64,000 nt of DNA from contig NZ_CP122458.1 of assembly GCF_032598905.1 (NCBI RefSeq), positions 3,410,001 through 3,474,000 of the forward strand, written 5' to 3'. Every line of letters begins with the position of its first letter. Positions within the stretch are counted from its first letter, which is position 1. This DNA comes from Streptomyces sp. 11x1 (GTDB lineage Bacteria > Actinomycetota > Actinomycetes > Streptomycetales > Streptomycetaceae). The position numbers and the translations under genes were made by a program. Below the pieces are notes generated by a model, which worked only from the letters and a program-made list of their open reading frames with translations, was not told the DNA's origin and searched no databases. Positions 25,593 to 36,397 of the stretch are shown one piece after another.

Positions 25593-26675
25593 TCAGGCCG
25601 AGCGTTTGCGTGCGGTGGTTTTCTTTGCCGGGGTTTTCTTCGTGGGCGTCTTCGCCGTCGCGGTCTTTTTCGCCGCCGTGGATTTCGTGGTCGTCGACTT
25701 CGCCGTCGTCGTCTTTCTGGACGTCTGCTGCTTCGTGGCCGTCTTCTTTGCCGGCTGTGCTGTCTTCGCGGTCGTTTTCTTGGGGGAAGCAGCCGTTTTC
25801 CGGGTCGACGCCGTGGACTTCTTGCCCGGGGACTGTTTGGGGGTGGGCCGGGCCGCGAGGTGGGTCACGTCAGCGTCGGCGTCGGCCTCGGCGCTCTCGC
25901 CACGGGACTCCTTCGCCTCACGCACGCTCTTCTCCAGCGCGGCCATGAGGTCGAGGACCTTGCCCTCCGCCGCCGGCATCGGAGCGCTCGGCGGCTCCTC
26001 GCCGGACGCCTTCGCCGCGATCAGCTCCTCCACTGCCTCGCGATAGTCGTCGTGGAGGGATTCCAGGTCGACCTCCCCGAGCGTGTCCATCAGGGCGTCC
26101 GCCAGGTCGAGTTCCTTGTCGCGGACGGTGACACTCGCGTCGGGAGCGACCCCCTCGGTCGTACGGATCTCGTCGGGCCAGAGCAGACCGTGCATGGCGA
26201 GGACGTCGTCCACCACCCGGAGCATGCCGAGCCGCTCACGCCCCCGCAGCGCGAACTTGCAGATCGCCACCTTGCCGCTGCGCTTGAGCGCCTCGCGGAG
26301 GAGGGTGTACGGCTTGGCGGCCGGGACCCCGTTCGCCGCGAGGTAGTACGCCGCGTCCACCTGGAGCGGGTCGACGCTCTCGGCCGGTACGAAGCCCTCG
26401 ATCTCGATGGTCTTGGCCGTGGGGATGGGCAACGACGCGAGATCCTCGTCGGTGATCGGGATCATCGTGCCGTCCGCGTCCTCGTACGCCTTGCCGATCT
26501 CCCCCTGCGTCACCTCACGGTCCTCCAGCTCGCAGACCTTGCGGTAACGGATGCGGCCGCCGTCGTCCAGATGGACCTGGCGGAAGGAGACGGAGTGGCT
26601 CTCGGTCGCGTTCACCAGCTTGATCGGGATGCTGACCAGGCCGAAGGAGATGGCGCCGTTCCAGATGGATCGCAC
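25593..26675 (-). CDS. ku: Non-homologous end-joining protein Ku
   Basis: A 360-residue Ku homologue from a GTG at 26675 (VRSIWNGAISFGLVSIPIKL, the usual bacterial Ku start). The core beta-barrel and bridge follow, with GKVAICKFALRGRERLGMLR and LLWPDEIR. After about residue 255 there is a long Lys/Thr/Ala-rich tail (KKTTAKTAQPAKKTATKQQT) resembling histone H1, which in bacterial Ku aids DNA binding. Ku binds double-strand breaks and recruits LigD. The LigD polymerase gene lies 3 kb away with a UvrA paralogue between, on the opposite strand. GC-rich mixed Lys codons in the tail look like repeat expansion. Confidence 0.93.
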   Translation of the reverse strand: MRSIWNGAISFGLVSIPIKLVNATESHSVSFRQVHLDDGGRIRYRKVCELEDREVTQGEIGKAYEDADGTMIPITDEDLASLPIPTAKTIEIEGFVPAESVDPLQVDAAYYLAANGVPAAKPYTLLREALKRSGKVAICKFALRGRERLGMLRVVDDVLAMHGLLWPDEIRTTEGVAPDASVTVRDKELDLADALMDTLGEVDLESLHDDYREAVEELIAAKASGEEPPSAPMPAAEGKVLDLMAALEKSVREAKESRGESAEADADADVTHLAARPTPKQSPGKKSTASTRKTAASPKKTTAKTAQPAKKTATKQQTSRKTTTAKSTTTKSTAAKKTATAKTPTKKTPAKKTTARKRSA

Positions 26676-26852
26676 GGGCAGCACGCACCTTTCGGGTCCC
26701 TGCTTCCGGTTTGTCCACACCGTAACGCCGACCCTCCGACCCTGCCCGTCGACGACCAACAGGCACCCGCCGCCGGCCAGGTCCGGCCCCGCCACCGCAC
26801 CGGTCAGGATTCGAGAAGCGCGGGCGGGTGGGGCGCGCCTAGCGTGAGGGCC

Positions 26853-27009
26853 ATGGACCTCACCATCGACGCGAGCGTCCTCCCGCACGTCGAGATGATG
26901 ACCAGGGAGACGTACGCATGTGTAGCCCTACGGCGTCCGCGCCATCGCCGTCCGTGCCTTCGCCGTCCGTGATCCGGCGGGCAACCTGATCCGCGTCCAC
27001 GAGGTCTGA
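26853..27009 (+). pseudogene. VOC (glyoxalase/bleomycin-resistance) family gene with large internal deletion
   Basis: The ATG at 26853 begins MDLTIDASVLPHVE, the usual first strand of a VOC-family protein. In another frame the end reads YGVRAIAVRAFAVRDPAGNL then IRVHEV and a stop at 27009, the usual last strand with its metal-ligand Glu. Some 80-100 middle residues are missing, and the two pieces are out of frame. It is a short relic lying between ku and the UvrA paralogue. Confidence 0.7.
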
Positions 27010-27143
27010 GATCCGGAGGACCGCCGCAGCCGTTACGAAGAGGACGTCACGAAGAGGGCCACCGCGGTCGTACGACGGTGGGCAGTGGACGGGCGACGCC
27101 GGTGGGGACCGTGACGCGGCCCCGCCCGACTGATGGAGGAACG

Positions 27144-29543
<2,400 letters not shown>

Positions 29544-29678
29544 GCGCGGACGGAGAGCATGAGCCCGGCCGTGGGGAGCCGAGTGCGGCCGTGGGGTCAG
29601 ATTAATCCCCTCTCGCCACTTTCATACCCCCTATCGCCTTCATCTCCTCAGTTGCCGAATCATGGGATTCTGGGTCCC

Positions 29679-30560
29679 ATGACACCCATCACCGAGGTGG
29701 AGGGCCACAGGGTCGCCCTCTCCAATCTGGAGAAGGTCCTCCACCCGGCGACGGGCTTCACCAAGGGCGAGCTGCTGCACTACTACGCCACGACGGCGGA
29801 CGCCCTGCTGCCGCATCTGCGCGACCGCCCGGTCTCCTTCCTGCGCTACCCGGACGGGCCGGGCGGCCAGGTCTTCTTCACCAAGAACGTGCCGCCGGGC
29901 ACACCGGACTGGGTCACCACCGCCGAGGTACGGCGGATGGAGGGGCCGGCCCGGATGGTGCTGGTCCAGGACCTGGCGAGCCTGATGTGGGCCTCGAACC
30001 TGGTCGCCGAGTACCACACGCCGCAATGGACCGTCCGCACCTCGGACGAGGCCGACCGGCTGGTGTTCGACCTGGACCCGGGGTCGCCCGCGACCGTCGT
30101 CGAGTGCTGCGAGGTCGCCTGCTGGCTGCGGGAGCGGCTCGCGGCGGACGGGATCGAGGCGTACGCGAAGACGTCCGGGTCGAAGGGGCTGCATCTGCTG
30201 GCGGCGGTGCGCGGGGCTTCGTCGGAGCGGGTCTCGGAGTACGCCAGGGAACTGGCCGTCGAGGCGGAGCAGGCGATGCCCCGCCGGGTCGTCCACCGGA
30301 TGACCCGCAGTCTGCGCCCGGGCAAGGTGTTCGTCGACTGGAGCCAGAACGCCGCCCGCAAGACCACGGCCGCGCCGTACACCCTGCGGGCCCGCCCCGA
30401 GCCAACCGTCTCCGCGCCGGTCACCTGGACCGAGGTCGAGGAGTGCGGCGCCCCCGAGCTGCTGTCCTTCCGCGCCCCGGACATCGGCCCCCGGCTGCAG
30501 GACCACGGCGACCTGCTGGCACCGCTCCTGGACCCGGAGGCCGCACACCCGCTCCCGTGA
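29679..30560 (+). CDS. ligD: LigD-type polymerase/primase domain protein (NHEJ)
   Basis: A 293-residue protein starting at MTPITEVEGHRVALSNLEK (ATG at 29679; the frame extends upstream to 29559 without protein character). Motifs of the LigD polymerase domain are present: YPDGPGGQVFFTKNVP, the catalytic Asp pair in RLVFDLDPG, SGSKGLHLL and VFVDWSQNAARKTT. There is no ATP-dependent ligase or phosphoesterase domain, so it is the separate polymerase found in many actinobacteria; the ligase must be elsewhere. It fills gaps at broken ends with Ku. The upstream 135 bases hold no obvious ribosome site, so the transcript may be leaderless. Confidence 0.9.
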   Translation: MTPITEVEGHRVALSNLEKVLHPATGFTKGELLHYYATTADALLPHLRDRPVSFLRYPDGPGGQVFFTKNVPPGTPDWVTTAEVRRMEGPARMVLVQDLASLMWASNLVAEYHTPQWTVRTSDEADRLVFDLDPGSPATVVECCEVACWLRERLAADGIEAYAKTSGSKGLHLLAAVRGASSERVSEYARELAVEAEQAMPRRVVHRMTRSLRPGKVFVDWSQNAARKTTAAPYTLRARPEPTVSAPVTWTEVEECGAPELLSFRAPDIGPRLQDHGDLLAPLLDPEAAHPLP

Positions 30561-30579
30561 CACGGCCGGCCCCGGCGGC

Positions 30580-31383
30580 CTACACCCGCGTCCACGTCCG
30601 CCGGTCGCGGGCCATCGCGTGCAGGCCCTCCACGTCCGCCGGCTTCAGCACCCCGCCGGCGCGGGCGAGTTCCGACAGGTCCGTGTCGCGCAGGACGCGC
30701 ACCTCGCGCAGGGGTGTGGTGACCGCGACCGAGGAGGGTTCGGCGAGAGCGAGGACCGGGCGGACCTCGGCGGTGAGGGCGTAGGAGGCGCGGTCGGCGT
30801 CGGCCCGCAGCCCGCGCAGCAGCGCCCGGGGTTCGTGCCGGCCCACGGCGACCATGGGGTCGGTGACGACGACGCGCTGCCTGCGGGCGTGGACGGAGCG
30901 GACGCAGAACACGCCCCCGGGGCCGACGACCAGGTGGTGGATGCGGTCGCCGCCGGGCAGTGGCACGGAGTGCAGGGTGTGCCAGCCGGCGCCCGCAAGC
31001 CGGTCCAGCGCGTCGCCGACGGTCTGCTCGGCGGCCAGGGCGCGGCGGCGCGGGTCGGGGCGCAGCCGGCGTGCCGGGCCGGGGGCGCGGTCGAGAGCGA
31101 TCAACAGGGCCTCGCCGGGCCGGTTGGGGGCGAGGTCGTCGTCCGGGGGGAGGCTCAGCCGGGCCAGTTCGGCGGGGGTCGGCACAGGCGGCGGCCCCAC
31201 GGCGACCGGGCCGGTGACGAAGGGGCGGAGGACGGCCAGCACGTCCTCTCTCAGCTCCTCGCTGAGGAGGTTCACCCGGCCCGCCTCACGGTCGTACCAG
31301 GCGATGTTCCTCCCGTCGGTCCGGCACACGTACAGGCGTCGCTGTCCATGACGCCAGGTCGGTATGACGCGCAGTTCGCTCAT
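30580..31383 (-). CDS. NERD-domain (nuclease-related) protein
   Basis: A 267-residue soluble protein. The central part, VGDALDRLAGAGWHTLHSVP, then GDRIHHLVVGPGGVFCVRSV, resembles the NERD fold (a helix, the D-[HG]-[LV]VVGPxGVxVxxxK pattern and a strand). NERD proteins are related to restriction-type nucleases and process DNA. The usual catalytic Lys after the Val-rich strand is replaced by a run HARRQRVVV, so activity is uncertain. The gene is convergent with the LigD polymerase gene, which ends 20 bases away, suggesting it belongs with the repair genes by place only. Confidence 0.7.
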   Translation of the reverse strand: MSELRVIPTWRHGQRRLYVCRTDGRNIAWYDREAGRVNLLSEELREDVLAVLRPFVTGPVAVGPPPVPTPAELARLSLPPDDDLAPNRPGEALLIALDRAPGPARRLRPDPRRRALAAEQTVGDALDRLAGAGWHTLHSVPLPGGDRIHHLVVGPGGVFCVRSVHARRQRVVVTDPMVAVGRHEPRALLRGLRADADRASYALTAEVRPVLALAEPSSVAVTTPLREVRVLRDTDLSELARAGGVLKPADVEGLHAMARDRRTWTRV

Positions 31384-31494
31384 GCACCATCACCCCACGA
31401 CCATGGGAACAGGCGGGGTGCTCCATCGGCAAGAACCCGGCTACCTTTGGGGTGACGACCCGTCGTCGAGGGCCACGGCCTGGGGGAGGCGCCG

Positions 31495-32013
31495 TTGCGG
31501 ACGCGCAAGCAACCCGATGTCCCGGCTCCGCGGGAACCGTGGAGCGAGATCGTGCCGGGGCTGTGGATGGGCGGGCACGAGTTCGCGGGGCCGGCCGGTA
31601 CCGGGGGCGTCGAATTCGCGGTCGTACGCGACGAGTTCGATCTGGTGCTGACCCTGCTGCGGCTGCCGGGGCACGGGCCCGACGAGGGGGTCGAGCACCA
31701 TGTGTGGCCGATCCCGGACGGACCGCTGGACGGTACGCAGTTGGCGGGCGTGATGCGGCTGGCGCAGGCGGCGTGCGACGCGCTGGAGGACGGCAAGCGG
31801 GTCCTGGTCCGCTGCCGCAGCGGGTACAACCGGGCCGGTCTGGTCGTGGCGCAGGCGCTGATCCGCGACGGCCACTCCGCCGAGGAGGCGATCCGGCTGA
31901 TCCGCAGCCGCCGTTCGCCGTGGGCGCTGCACAACGAGCTGTTCGTGGAGTACCTGCACACGGGGCTGGCGACGGTCCGGCTGCTGGAGGAACTGGAGGA
32001 GTCGGCCGAGTAG
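31495..32013 (+). CDS. Dual-specificity/tyrosine phosphatase-like protein
   Basis: A 172-residue protein from a TTG at 31495 with GGGGGAGG just upstream. The phosphatase P-loop CX5R is VRCRSGYNRAGL (Cys near residue 104), and DEGVEHHVWPIPDGPLDGTQ supplies the acid loop Asp. LRLPGHGPDEGV precedes it. It would remove phosphate from Tyr, Ser/Thr or a small substrate. The small single-domain form is common in Streptomyces. It is 171 bases upstream of the lipoprotein gene on the same strand and may share regulation, but this is not certain. Confidence 0.8.
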   Translation: MRTRKQPDVPAPREPWSEIVPGLWMGGHEFAGPAGTGGVEFAVVRDEFDLVLTLLRLPGHGPDEGVEHHVWPIPDGPLDGTQLAGVMRLAQAACDALEDGKRVLVRCRSGYNRAGLVVAQALIRDGHSAEEAIRLIRSRRSPWALHNELFVEYLHTGLATVRLLEELEESAE

Positions 32014-32184
32014 GGCATGTGCCGGGCCGCGGGGCGTGCCGAGTCGATCAGCCCGGCTGCCGGGCAGCGCGGGCCGGCTCGACCGAGCCGTCACGAAAAA
32101 GTACTTCCGCACGAATTAGGGTGTACGGACCACAGTGGTCCTCCCCCACAACCGTCCTCCCGTCCCTGTACACCCAGGAGTCCC

Positions 32185-33108
32185 GTGTCCCCCAGCCGCC
32201 CCGCGCGCGCTGCCGTCGGCGCGCGCGTCGCCGCCGGCGCCTTCGCCGCCGTCCTGCTGGTGGGCGGCTGTGGCGACTCCGGGGGCCTGGTGAGCGCGGG
32301 CGCGACGCCCACCGCGAGCGGCCCGACCCGGCTGTGGCCCGGGGAGCCGCCCGCGTCCTCCCCCGCCTACGACTACGGCGAGGCCGAGACGGAGGTGGTC
32401 AAGGGCGTCCGCGCTCCCGGCGAGGACATCCACAAGGTGGACCCGCTGGCCGTCGTCCGCGCGGAGATCGCCGCGCACCCCGAGGTGTACGCCGGATCCG
32501 GGGCCCTCTACGGGGGAACGACCGCACGCATGGCCGACTGCGGAAGGGGCGGCACCGACGCTTCGGCCGACCCGGACACGACCGCAGGCACGGACAAGGA
32601 CACGGCCGCAGGGCCGGACACGACCGCCGGCACGGACGCGACCGCCGGCAGGAAGACCGACCGCGCCAAGTGCCCCGTCCTCCAGGCCTACTACCGGGAC
32701 CTCACCGGCGACGGGCGCGACGACATGGTGCTCGGCTTCCGGCTGCTGCCCGGCAATCAGACGGCGGTGCGGATGTACACCTTCCAGGCGGACCGACTGG
32801 TGCAGGTGCTGGCCAGCGACGACGCGGTGCTCGCGGTCGAGCTGGCCGGCCGGACCGTGATCATCCGCTCCCCGGCGGGCATCGTCGGCTACGAGTACCG
32901 CACCCAGTGGACCTGGGACGAGGACCAGCAGGCGATGCTGCTCACCCGGGACGAGATCCTGCGCGTGGGCGGAGCGGCGAAGCCGTCCCGGTCACCGTCG
33001 GCGTCCCCCTCCGCCTCCCCCTCGCCCGACATGCCCTCCACCGCGTCCGCGTCCCGCTCCCCCTCGCCCGACGTGCCCTCCGCCTCGTCCTCGGTGCGGC
33101 CGGGGTGA
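32185..33108 (+). CDS. Secreted lipoprotein with low-complexity linker and Ser/Pro tail
   Basis: A 307-residue protein; I chose the GTG at 32185 because AGGAG lies four bases upstream. The N-terminus has a basic/hydrophobic signal and a lipobox, VLLVGGCGDSG, with the modified Cys near residue 31. A DTTAGTDKDTAAGPDTTAG repeat (about residues 130-155) links to a small domain (LQAYYRDLTGDGRDDMVLGF, reminiscent of FG-GAP/EF-hand-like Asp loops). The end is PSRSPSASPSASPSPD-type wall-spanning sequence. Its stop overlaps the GTG start of the histidine kinase gene (GTGA), so it is probably an accessory or input protein for that kinase. Confidence 0.8.
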   Translation: MSPSRPARAAVGARVAAGAFAAVLLVGGCGDSGGLVSAGATPTASGPTRLWPGEPPASSPAYDYGEAETEVVKGVRAPGEDIHKVDPLAVVRAEIAAHPEVYAGSGALYGGTTARMADCGRGGTDASADPDTTAGTDKDTAAGPDTTAGTDATAGRKTDRAKCPVLQAYYRDLTGDGRDDMVLGFRLLPGNQTAVRMYTFQADRLVQVLASDDAVLAVELAGRTVIIRSPAGIVGYEYRTQWTWDEDQQAMLLTRDEILRVGGAAKPSRSPSASPSASPSPDMPSTASASRSPSPDVPSASSSVRPG

Positions 33109-34382
33109 GCGCCGCGAGGCCCGCGAGACCCGGGCGGAAACGGTTCGGCCTGCCCCGGTGGGCCTCCTCGCTCACCTGGAAGGCGCTGGCGTTCATCACG
33201 GTCATGTGCTGCGGGCTGGCCGCTCTGCTCGGCGCCCTCGTCCATGTCTCCGTCACCAACCGGACGGTGAGCGACGCCCGTTCCCGGGCCCTGGTCCGGC
33301 TCGACGAGGCGGCACAGGCGTACGAGGCCGGGAACCGGCTCCCACCCGATGCCGGGATCGACCCGCGGGGCATGCCGGGGGAGCTGCGCGAGCTGGCGGT
33401 GAGCGGGCGGCGCGGCACGATGGTCGGGGTCGTCTCCGGAGTCCCCTCGATGTGGGCCGCCGCCCCCGCCGACGGCCGTGCCCTCGCCGTGCGGATCGAC
33501 TACGCGCAGAGCGCGGCCACCATCGAGAACCTCGACCGGGCCATCCTGGGCTCCTCGGCGCTGGCGATCGGGGCGACGCTGGCCGTCGGCGCGCTGGGCG
33601 TCGGCGGGGTGACCCGGCGGCTGCGCACGACCTCCCAGGTGGCCCGGCGGATCAGCGCGGGCGACCTGGACGCCCGGGTCGGCGACCCCCGGACGACGGA
33701 CCCGGCGCGGTATCGCGACGAGGTGGCCGCGGTGGCCGCCGCGCTCGACACCATGGCGTCCACGCTGCAGCGGAAACTACTCGGCGAGCAGCGGTTCACG
33801 GCGGACGTCGCGCACGAGTTGCGTACGCCGTTGACCGGGCTGCACGCGGCGGCGGAGCTGCTGCCGGCGGGGCGGCCGACGGAGATGGTGCGGGACCGGG
33901 TCGCCGCGTTGCGGACGCTGACCGAGGACCTGCTGGAGATCTCGCGGCTGGACGCGGGGAGCGAGCGGCTGGACCTGGACGCGATCCGGCTCGGACTGCT
34001 GGCCGAGCGGGTGGCCGCGCACGCGAGCGGCGACACCGAGGTGCGGGTCGTCGAGGACGCGTGGGTGGAGACGGACCGGCGGCGGCTGGAGCGGGTGGTG
34101 GGGAACCTGGTGGCCAACGCCCACAAACACGGGGCGCCTCCGGTGGTGTTGACCGTGGAGGGGCCGGTGGTGACCGTGCGGGATCACGGGGACGGGTTCC
34201 CTGACTATCTGCTGACCGAGGGGCCGCAGAGGTTTCGCACCGAGGGCTCCGCCAAGGGACACGGCCTGGGTTTGACCATCGCCATGGGGCAGGCGGAGGT
34301 GTTGGGAGCGCGGTTGGGATTCGAGAACGCTTCGGGCGGCGGCGCGTTGGCCGTTCTGCGACTGAGTGTCGGTGGGGGTTGA
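33105..34382 (+). CDS. Sensor histidine kinase, HAMP type
   Basis: A 425-residue kinase beginning at a GTG that overlaps the lipoprotein stop by four bases. Two membrane helices (about residues 24-45 and 145-170) frame a short extracellular loop, then a HAMP region. The H-box is ADVAHELRTPLTG with His237, the N-box is VVGNLVANAHKHG, and GHGLGLTIAMG is the G2 box; the G1 position is DHGDGFPD. No response regulator gene adjoins it; the usual partner must be elsewhere. The tight link to a secreted lipoprotein resembles CseA-CseC logic (an envelope-stress sensor with a lipoprotein modulator), although sigE and cseB are absent. Confidence 0.88.
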   Translation: MSAARPARPGRKRFGLPRWASSLTWKALAFITVMCCGLAALLGALVHVSVTNRTVSDARSRALVRLDEAAQAYEAGNRLPPDAGIDPRGMPGELRELAVSGRRGTMVGVVSGVPSMWAAAPADGRALAVRIDYAQSAATIENLDRAILGSSALAIGATLAVGALGVGGVTRRLRTTSQVARRISAGDLDARVGDPRTTDPARYRDEVAAVAAALDTMASTLQRKLLGEQRFTADVAHELRTPLTGLHAAAELLPAGRPTEMVRDRVAALRTLTEDLLEISRLDAGSERLDLDAIRLGLLAERVAAHASGDTEVRVVEDAWVETDRRRLERVVGNLVANAHKHGAPPVVLTVEGPVVTVRDHGDGFPDYLLTEGPQRFRTEGSAKGHGLGLTIAMGQAEVLGARLGFENASGGGALAVLRLSVGGG

Positions 34383-34384
34383 TC

Positions 34385-34408
34385 GCGCAGTTCCCCGCGC
34401 CCCTGAAA
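34385..34408 (+). repeat. Interspersed GC-rich repeat, single copy
   Basis: The core GCGCAGTTCCCCGCGCCCCT then GAAA begins three bases after the stop of the histidine kinase gene. The same sequence in either orientation occurs at 40523, 40623, 42654, 50580, 50673 and 59907. Confidence 0.85.
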
Positions 34409-34516
34409 AGAGCGGCGTTGCCCTGATGGCCCATCGAGAAAGGCGCCCCCTCCGCGCTCCTCCTAACGTGGCGAATAGTCAGCCTCGCCCCCCTTTTTTC
34501 CCTGGAGGAACATCAG

Positions 34517-34876
34517 ATGTCCCTGCGGATTCTGCTCCTGCGGTTCGGTATAGCCGCTGCCGGTGGCGCTCTCCTCGCGTTCGCCGCCACGACTCCCGCC
34601 GCCGGTGTCGAACAGGAGGACCCCCGCACGAGCAAGCAAATCGTCGACGGCAAGGTCGTCGCCCGGTCCGGCCTGATCCTGCGCAGTGCGCCGACCCGAG
34701 GAGGTTCGGTCATCCGGGTCGCGCGCCACGGCGAGATCGTCAAGATCTACTGCCGGACCGAGGGCCAGAGCGTGGACGGCAACCGGCAGTGGTACCTGCT
34801 CGTCGACGGGACCTGGGCCTGGGGCTCGGCCCGCTACATCGCCCCCTTCAAGGCGCCCCGCTGGTGCGACGCCTGA
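34517..34876 (+). CDS. Secreted SH3-domain protein
   Basis: A 119-residue protein with GGAGG eight bases before the ATG. A Sec signal peptide (LRFGIAAAGGALLAFAATTP, cut near AAG) is followed by a short linker and an SH3_3-like domain: VDGKVVARSGLILRSAPTRG, then YCRTEGQSVDG and WYLLVDGTWAWGSARYIAPF. Such small secreted SH3 domains bind the cell wall. A Cys pair (in KIYCRTEG and near the end, RWCDA) may form a disulphide. The gene stands alone, 81 bases before the SEDS gene. Confidence 0.82.
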   Translation: MSLRILLLRFGIAAAGGALLAFAATTPAAGVEQEDPRTSKQIVDGKVVARSGLILRSAPTRGGSVIRVARHGEIVKIYCRTEGQSVDGNRQWYLLVDGTWAWGSARYIAPFKAPRWCDA

Positions 34877-34957
34877 GCAGCAAGGCACGGCAAGGCACAA
34901 CAAGGCGCACAGACAGAACAAGACACACAAGGCATTCCATTTAGGTAAGTTCCGGGC

Positions 34958-36397
34958 ATGACCACCAAGGCCGGAACGACCCTGGCGGCGGATCCCTCGG
35001 ATCCGTCCCCGCCGCCCGCCGTACGCCTGCTCCGGCGCCGAGGCGTCGAGTTCACCCTCACCGTCGTGGCCGTCCTGCTCTCCGTGTACGGCTACTGCGC
35101 TGTGGGTCTGGCCAGATACGGCACCGTCCCGCCCGGCGCCGCCGACTACGGCGCCGGGCTCGGTGTGCTCGCGCTGCTGGCCCATCTGGTGGTCCGGCTG
35201 CGGGCGCCGTACGCCGATCCGCTGCTGCTGCCGATCGCGGTGCTCCTCAACGGCCTGGGACTGGTGCTGATCCACCGGCTCGACCTGGAGACACCGGCCG
35301 ACCAGGCCGCGCCCGCGCAGCTGAACTGGTCGACGCTCGGCGTCGCGCTGTTCATCGCGGTGGTGGCGCTGCTGCGTGACCACCGGGTGCTCCAGCGGTA
35401 CGCGTACGTCTCGGTGGTGGCGGCGCTCGCGCTGCTGGCCCTGCCGATCCTCTTCCCACCGGTCAACGGGGCCCGGATCTGGGTGCGGATCGCCGGGTTC
35501 TCCCTCCAGCCGAGCGAGTTCGCGAAGGTGCTGCTCGCGCTGTTCTTCGCCAGCTATCTCGCGGCGAACCGCAACGCGCTGGCGTACGCCGGGCGTCAGA
35601 TCTGGCGGTTCAGACGCCTCCAACTGCCCGCCGGGCGGGTCCTCGGCCCGATCGTCACCATCTGGCTGCTGAGCGTCGGCGTCCTGGTCCTGGAACGGGA
35701 CCTGGGCACCTCCCTGCTGTTCTTCGGCCTGTTCGTGATCATGCTGTACGTCGCCACGGGCCGCACCGGCTGGATCGCGGTGGGGCTGCTGCTGGCGTGC
35801 GTGGGCGCGGTCGCCGTGGGCTGGCTGGAACCGCACGTCCACAGCCGGGTCGAGGACTGGCTGCATCCGTTCGCGTCCATCGAGGCGGGCCAGGGCGCGG
35901 GCCAACTCGCCCAGTCCCTCTTCGCGTTCGCCGCCGGCGGGCTGCTCGGCACCGGGCTCGGTCTCGGCCACTCCATCCTGATCGGCTTCGCCGCCAAGTC
36001 CGACTTCATCCTGGCCACGGCGGGCGAGGAGCTGGGCCTCGCCGGACTCTCCGCGATCTTCCTGCTCTACGCCCTGCTGGTGGAGCGCGGCTTCCGGGCC
36101 GGTCTCGCCCTGCGCGACGCCTTCGGCCGGCTCCTGGCCACCGGCCTCGCCTCGATCATCGCCCTCCAGGTCTTCGTCATCGCCGGCGGCGTCACCGGCC
36201 TCATCCCGCTCACCGGCATGGCGATGCCCTTCCTCGCCCAGGGCGGCTCCTCGGTCGTCACCAACTGGGTCATCGTGGCCCTGCTGATCCGGCTCAGCGA
36301 CTCCTCCCGACGGCAGTACGCCCCGGGGCCGCTGCCGGGGGACCCGCTCGGGGAACCGGAGGGCCGGGACGGCGCGCGGGAGGGCCGAAGCGCATGA
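34958..36397 (+). CDS. SEDS-family peptidoglycan polymerase (FtsW/RodA-like)
   Basis: A 479-residue protein with about ten to twelve hydrophobic segments. Family signatures are present: NGARIWVRIAGFSLQPSEFA, DLGTSLLFFGLFVIMLYVA, and AGEELGLAGLSAIFLLYALL with TGLIPLTGMAMPFLAQGGSS. SEDS proteins polymerise glycan from lipid II. The gene overlaps the class B PBP gene by four bases, the usual polymerase/transpeptidase pairing. The cytoplasmic tail is short and acidic. No FHA, PP2C or pknB genes adjoin it, so this is an extra SEDS/PBP pair (the S. coelicolor equivalents would be near SCO5301/5302), possibly used in sporulation or stress. Confidence 0.9.
   Translation: MTTKAGTTLAADPSDPSPPPAVRLLRRRGVEFTLTVVAVLLSVYGYCAVGLARYGTVPPGAADYGAGLGVLALLAHLVVRLRAPYADPLLLPIAVLLNGLGLVLIHRLDLETPADQAAPAQLNWSTLGVALFIAVVALLRDHRVLQRYAYVSVVAALALLALPILFPPVNGARIWVRIAGFSLQPSEFAKVLLALFFASYLAANRNALAYAGRQIWRFRRLQLPAGRVLGPIVTIWLLSVGVLVLERDLGTSLLFFGLFVIMLYVATGRTGWIAVGLLLACVGAVAVGWLEPHVHSRVEDWLHPFASIEAGQGAGQLAQSLFAFAAGGLLGTGLGLGHSILIGFAAKSDFILATAGEELGLAGLSAIFLLYALLVERGFRAGLALRDAFGRLLATGLASIIALQVFVIAGGVTGLIPLTGMAMPFLAQGGSSVVTNWVIVALLIRLSDSSRRQYAPGPLPGDPLGEPEGRDGAREGRSA

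Noticed and set aside
29679..30560. Full-length LigD
   Set aside because: Only the polymerase domain motifs are present in 293 residues; no ligase KxDG motif and no phosphoesterase domain.
32185..34382. cseA-cseC of the sigE operon
   Set aside because: The lipoprotein/kinase layout is similar, but sigE and the cseB regulator are absent and the kinase is not recognisably CseC.
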